Assembly (NCBI RefSeq): GCF_029968015.1
Contig: NZ_JASCIS010000015.1
Location: 123,193-187,192 of the forward strand
Length of the DNA: 64,000 nt
Direction: 5' to 3'
Source of the DNA: Streptomyces luteolus
GTDB lineage: Bacteria > Actinomycetota > Actinomycetes > Streptomycetales > Streptomycetaceae
The stretch's first letter is position 1; every line of letters begins with the position of its first letter. This document shows positions 42,796 to 53,928 of the stretch, one piece after another. The notes under the pieces were generated by a model. It was not told where the DNA came from. It did no database searches and saw nothing but the letters and a program-made list of their open reading frames with translations. The position numbers and the translations under genes were made by a program.

Positions 42796-43716
42796 CTAGC
42801 CCCCGGCCGGTCGCTGCCGTGCCGCATCGGTCAGGCGGGCCGACTCCGTGTCCGACAGGCGCAGTTCGGCGGCTGCCGTGTTCTGCTCGAGGTGGTCCGG
42901 GTCGCCGGTGCCGGGAATCGCCAGGACGTGCGGGCCCTGGCGCAGGGTCCAGGCCAGCCGGACCTGCGCGGCGGACGCGCCGTGCGCGCGGGCGACGGCC
43001 AGGACCTCCGCGCTCTCCTCGGCGGCCGCCCCCGCGTCGCCCGCTGACCCCGCGATCGCGTAGAAGGGAACGAAGGCGATGCCGAGCTGTCCGCAGTGTT
43101 CGAGGAGGGCCCGGTCCTCGCTCGACGCCCCGATCCCGAAGGGGTTCTGGACGCAGGCGACGGGTGCGATGTCCAGGGCCTCGGCGAGTTGCGCGGACGT
43201 CACGTTGGAGACGCCGAGGTGGCGGATCAGCCCGGCGTCACGGAGGTCGGCCAGCGCGCCGAAGTGCTCGGCGATCGAGCCGTTCCGCCGGCTCGGAGGC
43301 ACCCGCAGGTTCACCACGTCCAGATGGTCGCGGCCGAGCTGGCGCAGGTTCTCCTCGACCTGGCCGCGCAGCTGTGCCGGTGTCGCCCACCACCAGGCGC
43401 CCGAGGGGTCACGGCCCGGCCACACCTTGGTCGCGATGACCAGATCGTCCGAGTACGGCGCGAGGGCCCGGTTGATCAGTTCGTTCGCGGAGCGCGTCGC
43501 GGAGAAGTAGAAGGCGGCCGTGTCGATGTGGTTCACGCCGAGGTCGACGGCCCTCCGGAGCACGGCGATCGACTGCTCCCGGTCGCGCGGCACGCCGCCG
43601 TCGAAGGGTGCGGTGCCGGTGAGCCGCATCGCGCCGAGGCCGATGCGGTGGACGGGCAGCTCACCGCCGAGGCGCCAAGTGCTGGACTCGGTAAGGGTGT
43701 TCGTCGGTCGGCTCAT
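42796..43716 (-). CDS. Aldo/keto reductase
   Basis: A 306-residue TIM-barrel oxidoreductase. Catalytic Tyr is in HIDTAAFYFSA, Asp in the same stretch, Lys in VIATKVWPGRD, and His replaced region DVVNLRVPPSR (many family members have H here). NADPH contacts are in VSNVTSAQLAEAL and the late QVRLAWTL, AIPGTGDPDHLEQN. The substrate is unknown. The ATG at 43716 has a GGAGAG site. The leader contains a strong hairpin with six Ts (43770-43812), unusual this close to a start. Confidence 0.88.
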   Translation of the reverse strand: MSRPTNTLTESSTWRLGGELPVHRIGLGAMRLTGTAPFDGGVPRDREQSIAVLRRAVDLGVNHIDTAAFYFSATRSANELINRALAPYSDDLVIATKVWPGRDPSGAWWWATPAQLRGQVEENLRQLGRDHLDVVNLRVPPSRRNGSIAEHFGALADLRDAGLIRHLGVSNVTSAQLAEALDIAPVACVQNPFGIGASSEDRALLEHCGQLGIAFVPFYAIAGSAGDAGAAAEESAEVLAVARAHGASAAQVRLAWTLRQGPHVLAIPGTGDPDHLEQNTAAAELRLSDTESARLTDAARQRPAGG

Positions 43717-43769
43717 GACAGGGCTCTCCGCTCTCGGGGGCTTGCCGGGAAGTTCCGGTGGATGAACGC

Positions 43770-43832
43770 AAAAAAGCCTCCTCGGCGGATCGGGATCCGC
43801 GCCGAGAAGGCTCAACTGCCGACGGGACTCTA
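43770..43832 (-). promoter_or_regulatory. Promoter-like -10 followed by an intrinsic terminator in the aldo-keto reductase leader
   Basis: On the minus strand a TAGAGT (43827-43832) is followed by a 19/17-base stem (43775-43812: CTCGGC/GCCGAG, AGCCT/AGGCT, GGATC/GATCC) and then TTTTTT (43770-43775). A transcript starting near 43820 would end after about 50 nt. A convincing -35 is not seen. It may be an attenuator, a small RNA, or a stop for antisense readthrough from icd. Confidence 0.65.
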
Positions 43833-43859
43833 GCAGGGCCGCAGCACCCCGCGCCCACC

Positions 43860-43893
43860 TGCCCGGACCCAACGTGTGCCCGGACCCAACGTG
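43860..43893. repeat. 17-bp tandem duplication
   Basis: TGCCCGGACCCAACGTG at 43860-43876 and 43877-43893, identical, in the gap between the aldo-keto reductase and TerB-like genes. Confidence 0.92.
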
Positions 43894-43991
43894 TTTGCCC
43901 CGGAAGGAACTTCACGGAAAGGTAAGGCGTTGGCAAAGCGATGCGTCGTGTGAGCGCACGTACCAGTGAACGGCTAGCCGAGGTGGCACGG

Positions 43992-44600
43992 ATGGCGATG
44001 TGGGACCGGATCAAGGACCAGGCCAAGGGTCTGCAGCAGCAGGCACAGGGAGCACGCGGCTCCGGCGGCCACGTACAGGGACAGGGACAGGGACAGGGAC
44101 ACGGGCACGGTCAGCCGGGGGCCGGGCCGGTTCCGGGCTCCGGGTCGAGCGGCGGAGGGTCGAAAGCCCAGCTCGTCGGCATGCTCAAGACCCAGCTCAC
44201 GTCCCTGAAGACGGAGCTGAAGAGCGGTGCGTACCGGGACGCGAGCATGGCCATGTGCGCCCTGGTCGCGGCCGCCGACGGCTCGGTGGACCCGGCCGAG
44301 CGGCAGCAGATCGAGTCCCTGATCCTGCAGAACGACGTGCTGCAGAACTTCCCGCCGGAGCAGCTGCGGCAGCGCTTCAACAAGCATGTCGACCAGCTGT
44401 CGTTCAACTTCCAGCAGGGCAAGGCCGAGGTCATGCAGGAGATCGCCAAGGCGGCGAAGAAGCCGACGGAGGCCAGGGCTGTCGTGCAGACCGGCTTCGT
44501 CGTGGCGGGCGCGGACGGCTTTGTCGCCCCGGCCGAGCAGCAGGTGCTGCGGGAGGCGTGCGCGGCCCTCAACGTGTCGCCGCAGGAGTTCGGACTCTGA
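43992..44600 (+). CDS. TerB-family protein
   Basis: A 202-residue protein. A short basic amphipathic head (MAMWDRIKDQAKGLQQQAQG), a Gly/Gln/His linker with QGQGQGQGHGHGQ, then a TerB helical domain (about 70-200): ALVAAADGSVDPAERQQIESLI and GFVVAGADGFVAPAEQQVLREAC, the paired acidic motifs that bind metal in TerB. These proteins are linked to tellurite and stress pathways. No other ter gene is close. GAGGTGG precedes ATG 43992. ATG 43998 is also possible. Confidence 0.88.
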   Translation: MAMWDRIKDQAKGLQQQAQGARGSGGHVQGQGQGQGHGHGQPGAGPVPGSGSSGGGSKAQLVGMLKTQLTSLKTELKSGAYRDASMAMCALVAAADGSVDPAERQQIESLILQNDVLQNFPPEQLRQRFNKHVDQLSFNFQQGKAEVMQEIAKAAKKPTEARAVVQTGFVVAGADGFVAPAEQQVLREACAALNVSPQEFGL

Positions 44601-44929
44601 GCGAGTCGGACGACCACACCCCCTGAGGTCACGGGCCCGTACGCACACACGCGGTGCAACGAGGACGGTGGTGCGGGCCCGGCCTCGGCGGTACGGCCGA
44701 GGGGGGCGACCGAGGGCGGCACGACACCTGCCGGTGCGAGGGTCCGCATTCATACCTGTACGAGCTCCACGGTGCTCTATGAGCTCCACGGTGTGCGGCT
44801 CATCGGGAACGGCATGCCGCCACCGTAGGAAATCCCGGCCGCGCGGCCCATGTCGTACGCGGAAACGGGTACGCCCCGGCCGGAAGTGTCCGGTCGGGGC
44901 GTACCCGTCAGCGGTGGAGCGGGCCTCGA
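44601..44929. other. 329-bp gap between terB-like gene and icd
   Basis: No convincing gene. It holds two copies of GAGCTCCACGGTG (44762-44774, 44781-44793) and ends in a strong terminator hairpin for icd (separate entry). Confidence 0.6.
44865..44908 (-). terminator. Terminator downstream of icd
   Basis: A 20-bp near-perfect stem (44865-44884 with 44889-44908, one G-T pair) and AGTG loop, 21 bp after the icd stop. Confidence 0.85.
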
Positions 44930-47152
<2,223 letters not shown>

Positions 47153-47328
47153 CGGGTGCTCCGCTCCACGTCTACTGCATCGGTCGGAATTGCTCGACAT
47201 CAAGATATCTCGTGTCGGGGGTCCGGCGGACAGGGCCCTCTTCGCTGTCGGCGAAGCCCGCGCGAATTCCTCGTGTCGGCTCGTGTCGAGATGTCGATCC
47301 GGCGCCGGCTCGTTCGTATAGACGGTGA

Positions 47329-47574
47329 GAGCACCGACGACGTTACGAGACGACGTACGAGCACCCGCCCAGCACCGCGACGGTGGTGCGCCTCGCGGGC
47401 GAGGAGATCCTCACCACGGACGGGCCGTACGTCGAGGGCAAGGAGCACCTCGGCGGGTTCACCGTGATCCGGGCCGAGGATCTGGACGCCGCGCTTGAGT
47501 GGGGCCGCAAACTCGCCGAGGCCATCACGCTGCCGATCGAGGTGCGGCCGCTGCAGTACGGGTCCTGCGGGTGA
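47329..47574 (+). pseudogene. YCII/DGPF-domain gene, N-terminal half lost
   Basis: The frame carries the second half of a DGPF (YCII-related) protein: EHPPSTATVVRLAGEEILTT, then DGPYVEGKEHLGGFTVIRAEDLDAALEWGRKLAEA and IEVRPLQYGSCG. Family members are about 115-125 residues. Here only about 75 are recognisable, and an in-frame TGA at 47326 cuts off the N-terminal half. Its stop overlaps the GTG of the sigma remnant (GTGA), as in intact ECF42 operons. Confidence 0.75.
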
Positions 47575-48184
47575 GTGATCCCGGCGGGACACACGACGAG
47601 CCGGGCCGGGCTGCACCGGGTCCGGGTCCAGGTCCGGGGCCGGGGCCGGACCCGGCACCGCCCACCCCGAACCAGACAGCCCAGTCCAGGTGCCGACGGA
47701 CGCCGACCTTCCGGACCGGCTGCGGGCCGTGCTCGCCGTGGTCTACCTGGTCTTCACCGAGGGCCATACGGCCGGCTGGCGAGGCGGTGATCCGCGACGA
47801 CCTGACAGCGGAGGCGATCCGTCTCGGGCGGCTGCTCGCGGAGCTCATGCCGGACGAGCCGGAGGTGCTCGGCCTGCTCGCGCTGATGCTGCTCGGCGAG
47901 TCCCGCCGCCCCGCCCGTACGACCGCGGACGGCTCGCTCGTCCTGCTCGCCGACCAGGACCGCTCGCTGTGGGACCGTGAACTCGTCGTGGAGGGACAGG
48001 AGTTGGTCCGTCGCTGCCTGCGCCGGAACGCTCCGGGCCCGTACCAGATCCAGGCCGCGCGGTCGCCGTGGCTGAACTCCAGGCCCCGCAACCGGCCCTG
48101 GCCCTGATCGACACCCTGGACCTCGACCGCTACCACGTCTTCCACGCGGTCCGCGCCGACCTGCTGCGCCGCCTGGACCGGTGG
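47571..48184 (+). pseudogene. ECF42-type sigma factor remnant
   Basis: The gene starts at GTG 47571 with a Pro/Gly-rich head, then lacks sigma regions 2 and 4 altogether. The C-terminal extension typical of ECF42 remains but is split by frame changes: DADLPDRLRAVLAVVYLVFTEGHTA (third frame relative to the start), back to GEAVIRDDLTAEAIRLGRLLAELMPDEPEVLGLLALMLL and ADQDRSLWDRELVVEGQELV, PGPYQIQAA, then a deletion of about 40 codons and AVAELQAPQPALALIDTLDLDRYHVFHAVRADLLRRLDR in another frame. It cannot make a working sigma factor. Confidence 0.8.
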
Positions 48185-48281
48185 TCCTGGAGCGCGAGTT
48201 GCGCGGTTGCGGCAGTCCGGGGAGTAGACGATCGGCGTTCCCGGACACCTGAGGTGGGGCCTCCGGACAGGCCCCCGGGGG

Positions 48282-48872
48282 CTACGCCGCCTCCAGCCCC
48301 CCGCCGCCCCCGAGCCGCAGGCTCCACCGGCCCGCCCGGCCCGTGAGGGCAACCGTCGACAGGGGGCGGACGTCGATGTTCCAGTACGTCGCCGGGGGCG
48401 CCTTGAGGGCGTACACCAGCGCGGCCCGTACGACCGCGGGTTCCGCCACCACCAGGATGCGGCCGCCGTCGTCGGCGGGGCGGGTGTCGAGCCACTGGCC
48501 GACGCGGGCGATGAAGGACAGCAGGGACTCGCCGCCGTGCGGGGCCGAGCGGGGGTCGGCGAGCCAGGCGTCGACCGCGCCGGGTTCGCGGGCCGTGACC
48601 TCCGCCAGGGTGAGCCCGCGCCAGCGCCCCATGTCGCAGTCGCGCAGGGCGACTTGGGCGAGCGGGGCGTAGCCGAGAGCGTCGCCGGTGGCGCGGCTGC
48701 GCGGGGTCGGCGAGCAGTAGCGCAGCTCGGCGGCGGCAAGGGGCACCAGTCCGTGCGCGGCGAGCTGCACCTCGTGCCAGCCGGCCTGGTCGAGCGGCCG
48801 GTCGTCGTCGAAGCGCTCGGCGAGCAGGGAGGAGCTGCGGGCGGCGGCTACGAAGGTGACCCGTACATGCAT
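48282..48872 (-). CDS. Histidine phosphatase-family protein
   Basis: A 196-residue branch-2-like or PhoE-like histidine phosphatase, but the usual RHG motif near the N-terminus reads FVAAARSSSLLAERF, lacking the catalytic His and Gly. RYCSPTPRSRATGDAL is the family's SPxxRxxxTA region, and HGGESLLSFIARVGQWL and ILVVAEPAVVRAAL (usually VxHxxxIR) follow, again without His. It may be a non-catalytic relative. The start at ATG 48872 has no ribosome site, and a promoter-like TTGACC/CACGAT pair suggests a leaderless mRNA. Confidence 0.75.
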   Translation of the reverse strand: MHVRVTFVAAARSSSLLAERFDDDRPLDQAGWHEVQLAAHGLVPLAAAELRYCSPTPRSRATGDALGYAPLAQVALRDCDMGRWRGLTLAEVTAREPGAVDAWLADPRSAPHGGESLLSFIARVGQWLDTRPADDGGRILVVAEPAVVRAALVYALKAPPATYWNIDVRPLSTVALTGRAGRWSLRLGGGGGLEAA

Positions 48873-48879
48873 GTCGGCG

Positions 48880-48908
48880 ATCGTGCTGGGAGGAGCTGCG
48901 CAGGTCAA
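48880..48908 (-). promoter_or_regulatory. Candidate leaderless promoter of the histidine phosphatase gene
   Basis: On the minus strand TTGACC (48903-48908), 17-nt spacer, CACGAT (48880-48885), then seven bases to the ATG at 48872. Confidence 0.5.
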
Positions 48909-48937
48909 GTGGTGGTGGCGTGAAGGAAAGTGGGTGG

Positions 48938-49103
48938 TGGCATGCGGGCAGCCTCCCCGGTGACGTGCGGGCCACCTCCCGGGTGACGTGCGGGCCACCT
49001 CCCAGGGCGAGGTGCGGGCCACCTCCCAGGGTGACGTGCGGGCCACCTCCCAGGGTGACGTGCGGGCCACCTCCCAGGGCGACGTGCGGGCCGCCTCGCC
49101 GGG
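48938..49103. repeat. 24-bp minisatellite, about seven units
   Basis: Units with consensus TGACGTGCGGGCCACCTCCC plus AGGG at 48961-48983, 48984-49007, 49008-49031, 49032-49055, 49056-49079 and 49080-49103, with a more diverged unit before (48938-48960). On the minus strand each unit holds a GGGAGGTGG block resembling a ribosome site. Because 24 is a multiple of three, the frame of the phosphatase stays open through it. Confidence 0.95.
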
Positions 49104-49122
49104 GCCCGCCGTCCCCGCCCGC

Positions 49123-49581
49123 TCAGTGCCTGCCGTACACCATCCAGGCCTCCGGGTTGTCGACGCGCTTGAAGCCGACCTTCTCGTAGACCCCGTGCGC
49201 GTCGGCCGTGGCCAGGAGGATGCGCCGCAGACCGTACGGCTCCAGCTCCGCGCGCACGGCGGCGACGAGGGCGGTACCGAGCCCCTTGCCGCGGGCCTGC
49301 GGGGCCACGTACACATCGCAGAGCCAGGCGAAGTCGGAATGATCCGTGATGACTCGGGCGTAACCGACCTGTTTCCCTGAACTCTCCTCATACACACCGA
49401 AGTTGAGCGACCGGGCGATCGCTCGGTCCTGCTTCTCGCGGCTGCGGCCGACGGCCCAGTACGCGTCGGTGGAGAGCCACTCGTACACGCGGTCGGCGTC
49501 GATGCGGGCCGGGTCGGAGGAGATCTCGTATCCGGGCACGGTCTCGGCGGGGGTGGCCTCGGTGGCCCCGTGTGTCGTCAT
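49123..49581 (-). CDS. GNAT N-acetyltransferase
   Basis: A 152-residue GNAT. It has VYEWLSTDAYWAVGRSREKQDRAIARSLNFGVY, the acetyl-CoA segment CDVYVAPQARGKGLGTALVAAV, and LLATADAHGVYEKVGFKRVD. This matches a common small-molecule or amine acetyltransferase group whose members are often of unknown substrate. The start is ATG 49581. The minisatellite lies just past its stop on the minus strand. Confidence 0.88.
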   Translation of the reverse strand: MTTHGATEATPAETVPGYEISSDPARIDADRVYEWLSTDAYWAVGRSREKQDRAIARSLNFGVYEESSGKQVGYARVITDHSDFAWLCDVYVAPQARGKGLGTALVAAVRAELEPYGLRRILLATADAHGVYEKVGFKRVDNPEAWMVYGRH

Positions 49582-49636
49582 GGCGGCAGATTCGCAGGTG
49601 GGGAAGGGGCCGGGCCACCGAGTTTCCGGCGAACCC

Positions 49637-51071
49637 TCAGCCAAGGACCTCGTCGCACGCCCGCCGCAGCCTCCGCACCCCCTCCGCGATCTCCGCGTCC
49701 CCCGCGAGCCCCGCGAAGCTCAGCCGGACGTACCCGGCGGGCGGTTCGGCGCAGAAGTACGGGCGGCCCGGGGTGATCGCGACCCCGGCGCGCAGCGCAG
49801 CGCCGACGAGGGCGGCCTCCTCGGCGCCGTCGGGCAGGCGCAGCCACAGGTGGTAGCCGCCGGACGGGACGTGCGACAGGGCGAGTTCGGGGACGTCGCG
49901 CAGCAGGGCCGAGGTCATCGCGTCCCTGCGGTCCTTCAACTGCGTGGCCACGGCCCGCAGATGACGGTTCCAGGCCGGTGACCCGACGAGTTCGAGCGCG
50001 GCCTCCTGCAGCGGTCGCGGTACGAAGAAGTTGTCGACGATCTGGATGGCCCGCAGCCGTTCGAGCACCGGTCCGCGGGCCACGAGCGCGCAGACCCGGA
50101 AGCTGGGCGAGGTGGCCTTGGTGAGGGAGCAGACATGCACGACGACGCCGTCGGGGTCCTCCGCGGTGAGCGGGGCGGGCAGCGGCCCGGCGTCCTCGTG
50201 CGCGAGCCGGCGTACGAAATCGTCCTCCACGATGAACGCCCCCGCCGCGCGGGCGATCCGGAGCACCTCTCCGCGCCGGTGCGAGGGGAGCACCGCGCCG
50301 GTCGGGTTCTGGAACAGCGGCTGGCAGACGAACACCCGCGCCCCGGTCGCCTCGAAGGCGGCCGCGAGCAGCTCGGGGCGTACCCCGTCGGTGTCGACCG
50401 GCACGGGCACCGGTCGCAGCCCGGCCGCCCGCGCGATCGCCAGCATGCCGGGGTACGTGGGCGATTCGACGAGCACGGGGGCACCGGGCGGGGCCAGGGC
50501 GCGCAGCGCGGTGGTGAGCGCGGACTGGCCGCCCGCGGTGATCAGCACCTCGGACGCGGTGATGGCGCCGCCGCAGCCGCGCGCGAACCACTCCCGCAGC
50601 TCCGGGATGCCGTCGAGCGGCGGCCGCGCCCACGCGCCGGGGCGGCGGCCCGCGCGGGCGAGCGCGGCGGCGAGGGCGCGCTCGGGCTGGAGGGACGGAT
50701 GCAGATAGCCGGTGTTGAACTCGATGACCCCGGCGGGCGGCGCGGCCAGGCTGGCCAGGACGCCGCTCGCGTCGACGGCGCGCGGCACCAGGTCGGCCGT
50801 CGCGTCGGCGCTCAGGGCGAGCTGCTGCCAGGACGTGTCCCCCGCGGGCCGCGGAGCGGTGTGCGGCTCGGCACGGAAGGCGCCGGCGCCTGGGCGGGTG
50901 ACGACCAGGCCTTCGGCGGAGAGCTGGGCGAGAGCGCGCGAGACGGTGACGGGGCTGACCCGATAGCGGTCGACCAGTGCACGACTCGACGGCAGCTTCC
51001 CACCAGGTGAGTAGCGCTTCACTTCGTCCCGGAGCAGTTTTGCCAGATCACCTACGCTGCTACGCTCATGC

Positions 51072-51073
<2 letters not shown>
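49637..51073 (-). CDS. MocR-type (GntR-aminotransferase) transcriptional regulator
   Basis: A 478-residue fusion. The N-terminal GntR winged helix (about 5-68: KLPSSRALVDRYRVSPVTVSRALAQLSAEGLVVTRPGAGAFR) is joined to a fold type I aminotransferase domain (about 105-478) with NPTG at 257-260, DD at 284-285 and the PLP lysine at about 319 (SLTKATSPSFR). MocR proteins sense PLP or an amino acid. The start codon at 51073 overlaps the divergent start of the EamA transporter by two bases, so this regulator very likely controls that exporter. GTG 51055 is an alternative start. Confidence 0.9.
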
Positions 51074-52019
<946 letters not shown>

Positions 52020-52035
52020 CGACGGCACACACATC

Positions 52036-52105
52036 CGGAGGCCGGACCGTACGCGAGGCCGTACCGCAGGCCGTACGCGGGCGCCGCCCCCAAGGCCGTA
52101 CGAAA
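52036..52105. repeat. Imperfect AGGCCGTACG repeat
   Basis: Three to four copies of AGGCCGTACG or close variants in about 70 bp of the gap between the EamA and DUF1918 genes. Confidence 0.6.
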
Positions 52106-52238
52106 GCTGCGCCTCGGACTCCTGGGGCGCCCGAAATGCTCCCCCGCCGTAGACTTACGGCCAGGATCGCTCACCGGAACGACAGGGCGGTGGGCACCCG
52201 CGCAAGCACTCTCCAAGCGGACAGGGAGGTCACCTCCG

Positions 52239-52430
52239 ATGCAGGCAAGTGTGGGCGACACGCTCCTGGTGCACGGCAGGATCGTCGGCCAGCACGACCA
52301 CGTCGCAGAGGTCGTCGAAGTGCTCGGCTCCGCAGGCGAGCCCCCGTACCGCGTCAAGTTCGACGACGGTCACGAGGCAGTCCTGTCACCGGGCCCCGAC
52401 ACCGTCGTACGGCACAAGGAACAGGCATAG
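52239..52430 (+). CDS. DUF1918 protein (63 aa)
   Basis: A 63-residue protein made almost entirely of the DUF1918 domain: MQASVGDTLLVHGRIVGQHD, then AEVVEVLGSAGEPPYRVKFDDGHEAVLSPGPDTVV. It is a small beta-barrel (SH3-like) fold found in many actinobacteria, with no known role. GGGAGG is placed about 9 nt before the ATG. It sits alone, convergent with the GH10-like gene. Confidence 0.92.
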   Translation: MQASVGDTLLVHGRIVGQHDHVAEVVEVLGSAGEPPYRVKFDDGHEAVLSPGPDTVVRHKEQA

Positions 52431-52525
52431 GCGTCAGCGCGCAGCGGGACGCGAGGCGTCGTCGCGCGTGAGCGGGGGCGGCACCGGCAAGGCCGGCGCC
52501 GTCCGCGCTCCTGGAAGGCAGTCCC

Positions 52526-53773
52526 CTAGCTCCGCTCGTAGTGATCGGCCACCACGCGGGCCATCGCGCCGAACGGATCGAGGACGACCTCCTTGGCCGA
52601 GAAGAACGCGTGACCGCGCGCCTCAGGGAAACCGCTCGCCAGCGTCAGATGGCGGGACAGCTCCGCCGGGTCCTGCCAGGGGGCGGGCTGCGCCGGATCG
52701 CCCGCCTTGTAGAGCGCCTCGCCCGGACAGAGCCGTACGCCCGTGCCGCGCACCACGTCCGCCCACCACGGCAGCAGCCGCGCGTAGTCGGCGGCCTGGA
52801 AGCCGATGTTCCAGTACAGCTGCGGTACGACGTAGTCGATCCAGCCTCGCCGTACCCAGGTCCGGGTGTCCGCGTACAGGTCGTCGTAGGTCTGCACCCC
52901 CGCCGCCGTGTCCGAGCCGCGCGGGTCCGTGCTGCTGTTGCGCCACACCCCGAAGGGGCTGATCCCGAATTCCACGCCGCGCCGCACCCGTGGGATCCGC
53001 GCGGCCATCTCGCACACCAGGAGGTCGGTGTTGTGACGGCGCCAGTCGGCCCGGTCCGGGAAGCCTCCGCCGTGGCGCGCGTACGCCTCGTCGTCGTCGA
53101 ACTCCTCGCCCGCGACCGGATACGGGTAGAAGTAGTCGTCCCAGTGCACCGCGTCCACGGGGTAGCGGCGCACGGCGTCCAGCATCGCGTCCTGCACGAA
53201 CCGCCTGACCTGCGGAATGCCCGGGTTGTAGTAGAGCTTCCCGCCGTACGGCACGACCCACTCGGGGTGCCTCCGCGCGGGGTGCGAGGGGGCGAGCCGG
53301 GAGACGTCGCCGTGGATCGCGACCCGGTACGGGTTGAACCAGGCGTGCAGTTCGAGCCCCCGCCGATGGGCCTCCTCGACGGCCGTGCCCAGCGGGTCCC
53401 AGCCGGGGTCCTGGCCCTGCACCCCGGTCAGGAACTCGGACCAGGGCTCGTACGGCGAGGGCCACAGGGCGTCGGCCGCCGGGCGGGCCTGGAAGATCAC
53501 GGTGTTGAGCCGCCGCCGCACCGCCGCGTCCAGATACCCGATCAGCTCGGCCCGCTGCTCGGCCGCCCCGAGCCCGGGCGCCGACGGCCAGTCCCGGTTG
53601 TCGACGCTCGCCAGCCACATGCCGCGCATCTCCCGCCGCCCGCCGTGCCCGCCGTGCCGGTCGCCCTGCCGTCCGGGTTCTCCGCGGCCCTGCGCCACCG
53701 CCTGTGAGTCCACGGCGAGCCCGCTTACCACCGCCGCCGCTGCCGCTCCGAACGCCCTGCGAGAGATTCGCAC
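52526..53773 (-). CDS. Secreted GH10-like glycoside hydrolase (GHL10 family)
   Basis: A 415-residue Tat-exported protein. The signal ISRRAFGAAAAAVVSGLAV lies at 3-21 and a Gly/His/Arg linker follows. The domain begins MRGMWLASVDNRDWPS and includes the family pieces FQARPAADALWPSPYEPWS, LHAWFNPYRV, YYNPGIPQVRRFVQDAMLDAVRRYPVDAVHWDDYFYPYP, and GISPFGVW, which define GHL10 (YngK-like). It likely acts on a surface or extracellular polysaccharide. The substrate is not known. GTG 53773 follows a strong GGGGAGG site. Confidence 0.92.
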   Translation of the reverse strand: MRISRRAFGAAAAAVVSGLAVDSQAVAQGRGEPGRQGDRHGGHGGRREMRGMWLASVDNRDWPSAPGLGAAEQRAELIGYLDAAVRRRLNTVIFQARPAADALWPSPYEPWSEFLTGVQGQDPGWDPLGTAVEEAHRRGLELHAWFNPYRVAIHGDVSRLAPSHPARRHPEWVVPYGGKLYYNPGIPQVRRFVQDAMLDAVRRYPVDAVHWDDYFYPYPVAGEEFDDDEAYARHGGGFPDRADWRRHNTDLLVCEMAARIPRVRRGVEFGISPFGVWRNSSTDPRGSDTAAGVQTYDDLYADTRTWVRRGWIDYVVPQLYWNIGFQAADYARLLPWWADVVRGTGVRLCPGEALYKAGDPAQPAPWQDPAELSRHLTLASGFPEARGHAFFSAKEVVLDPFGAMARVVADHYERS

Positions 53774-53928
53774 CGAATGCCTCCCCTTGCGACCGATGTC
53801 CACGTGTGAAGGGACAGGATGCCCGCCCCGGCCCACGGGGCACCAGGAGGCGCGGAGTAACGTCTTGGCCGAGGCCGGCGCTGTACAACGGCGTCGCTGC
53901 CGGGCCGAAGATGATGGAAAGGCACAAG

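Noticed and set aside
43762..43832. A short plus-strand frame beginning MNAKKPPRRI
   Set aside because: It lies on the reverse side of a terminator hairpin, with no ribosome site; the hairpin explains the sequence better.
48938..49103. CRISPR array
   Set aside because: The repeats are directly adjacent with no spacers; it is a minisatellite.
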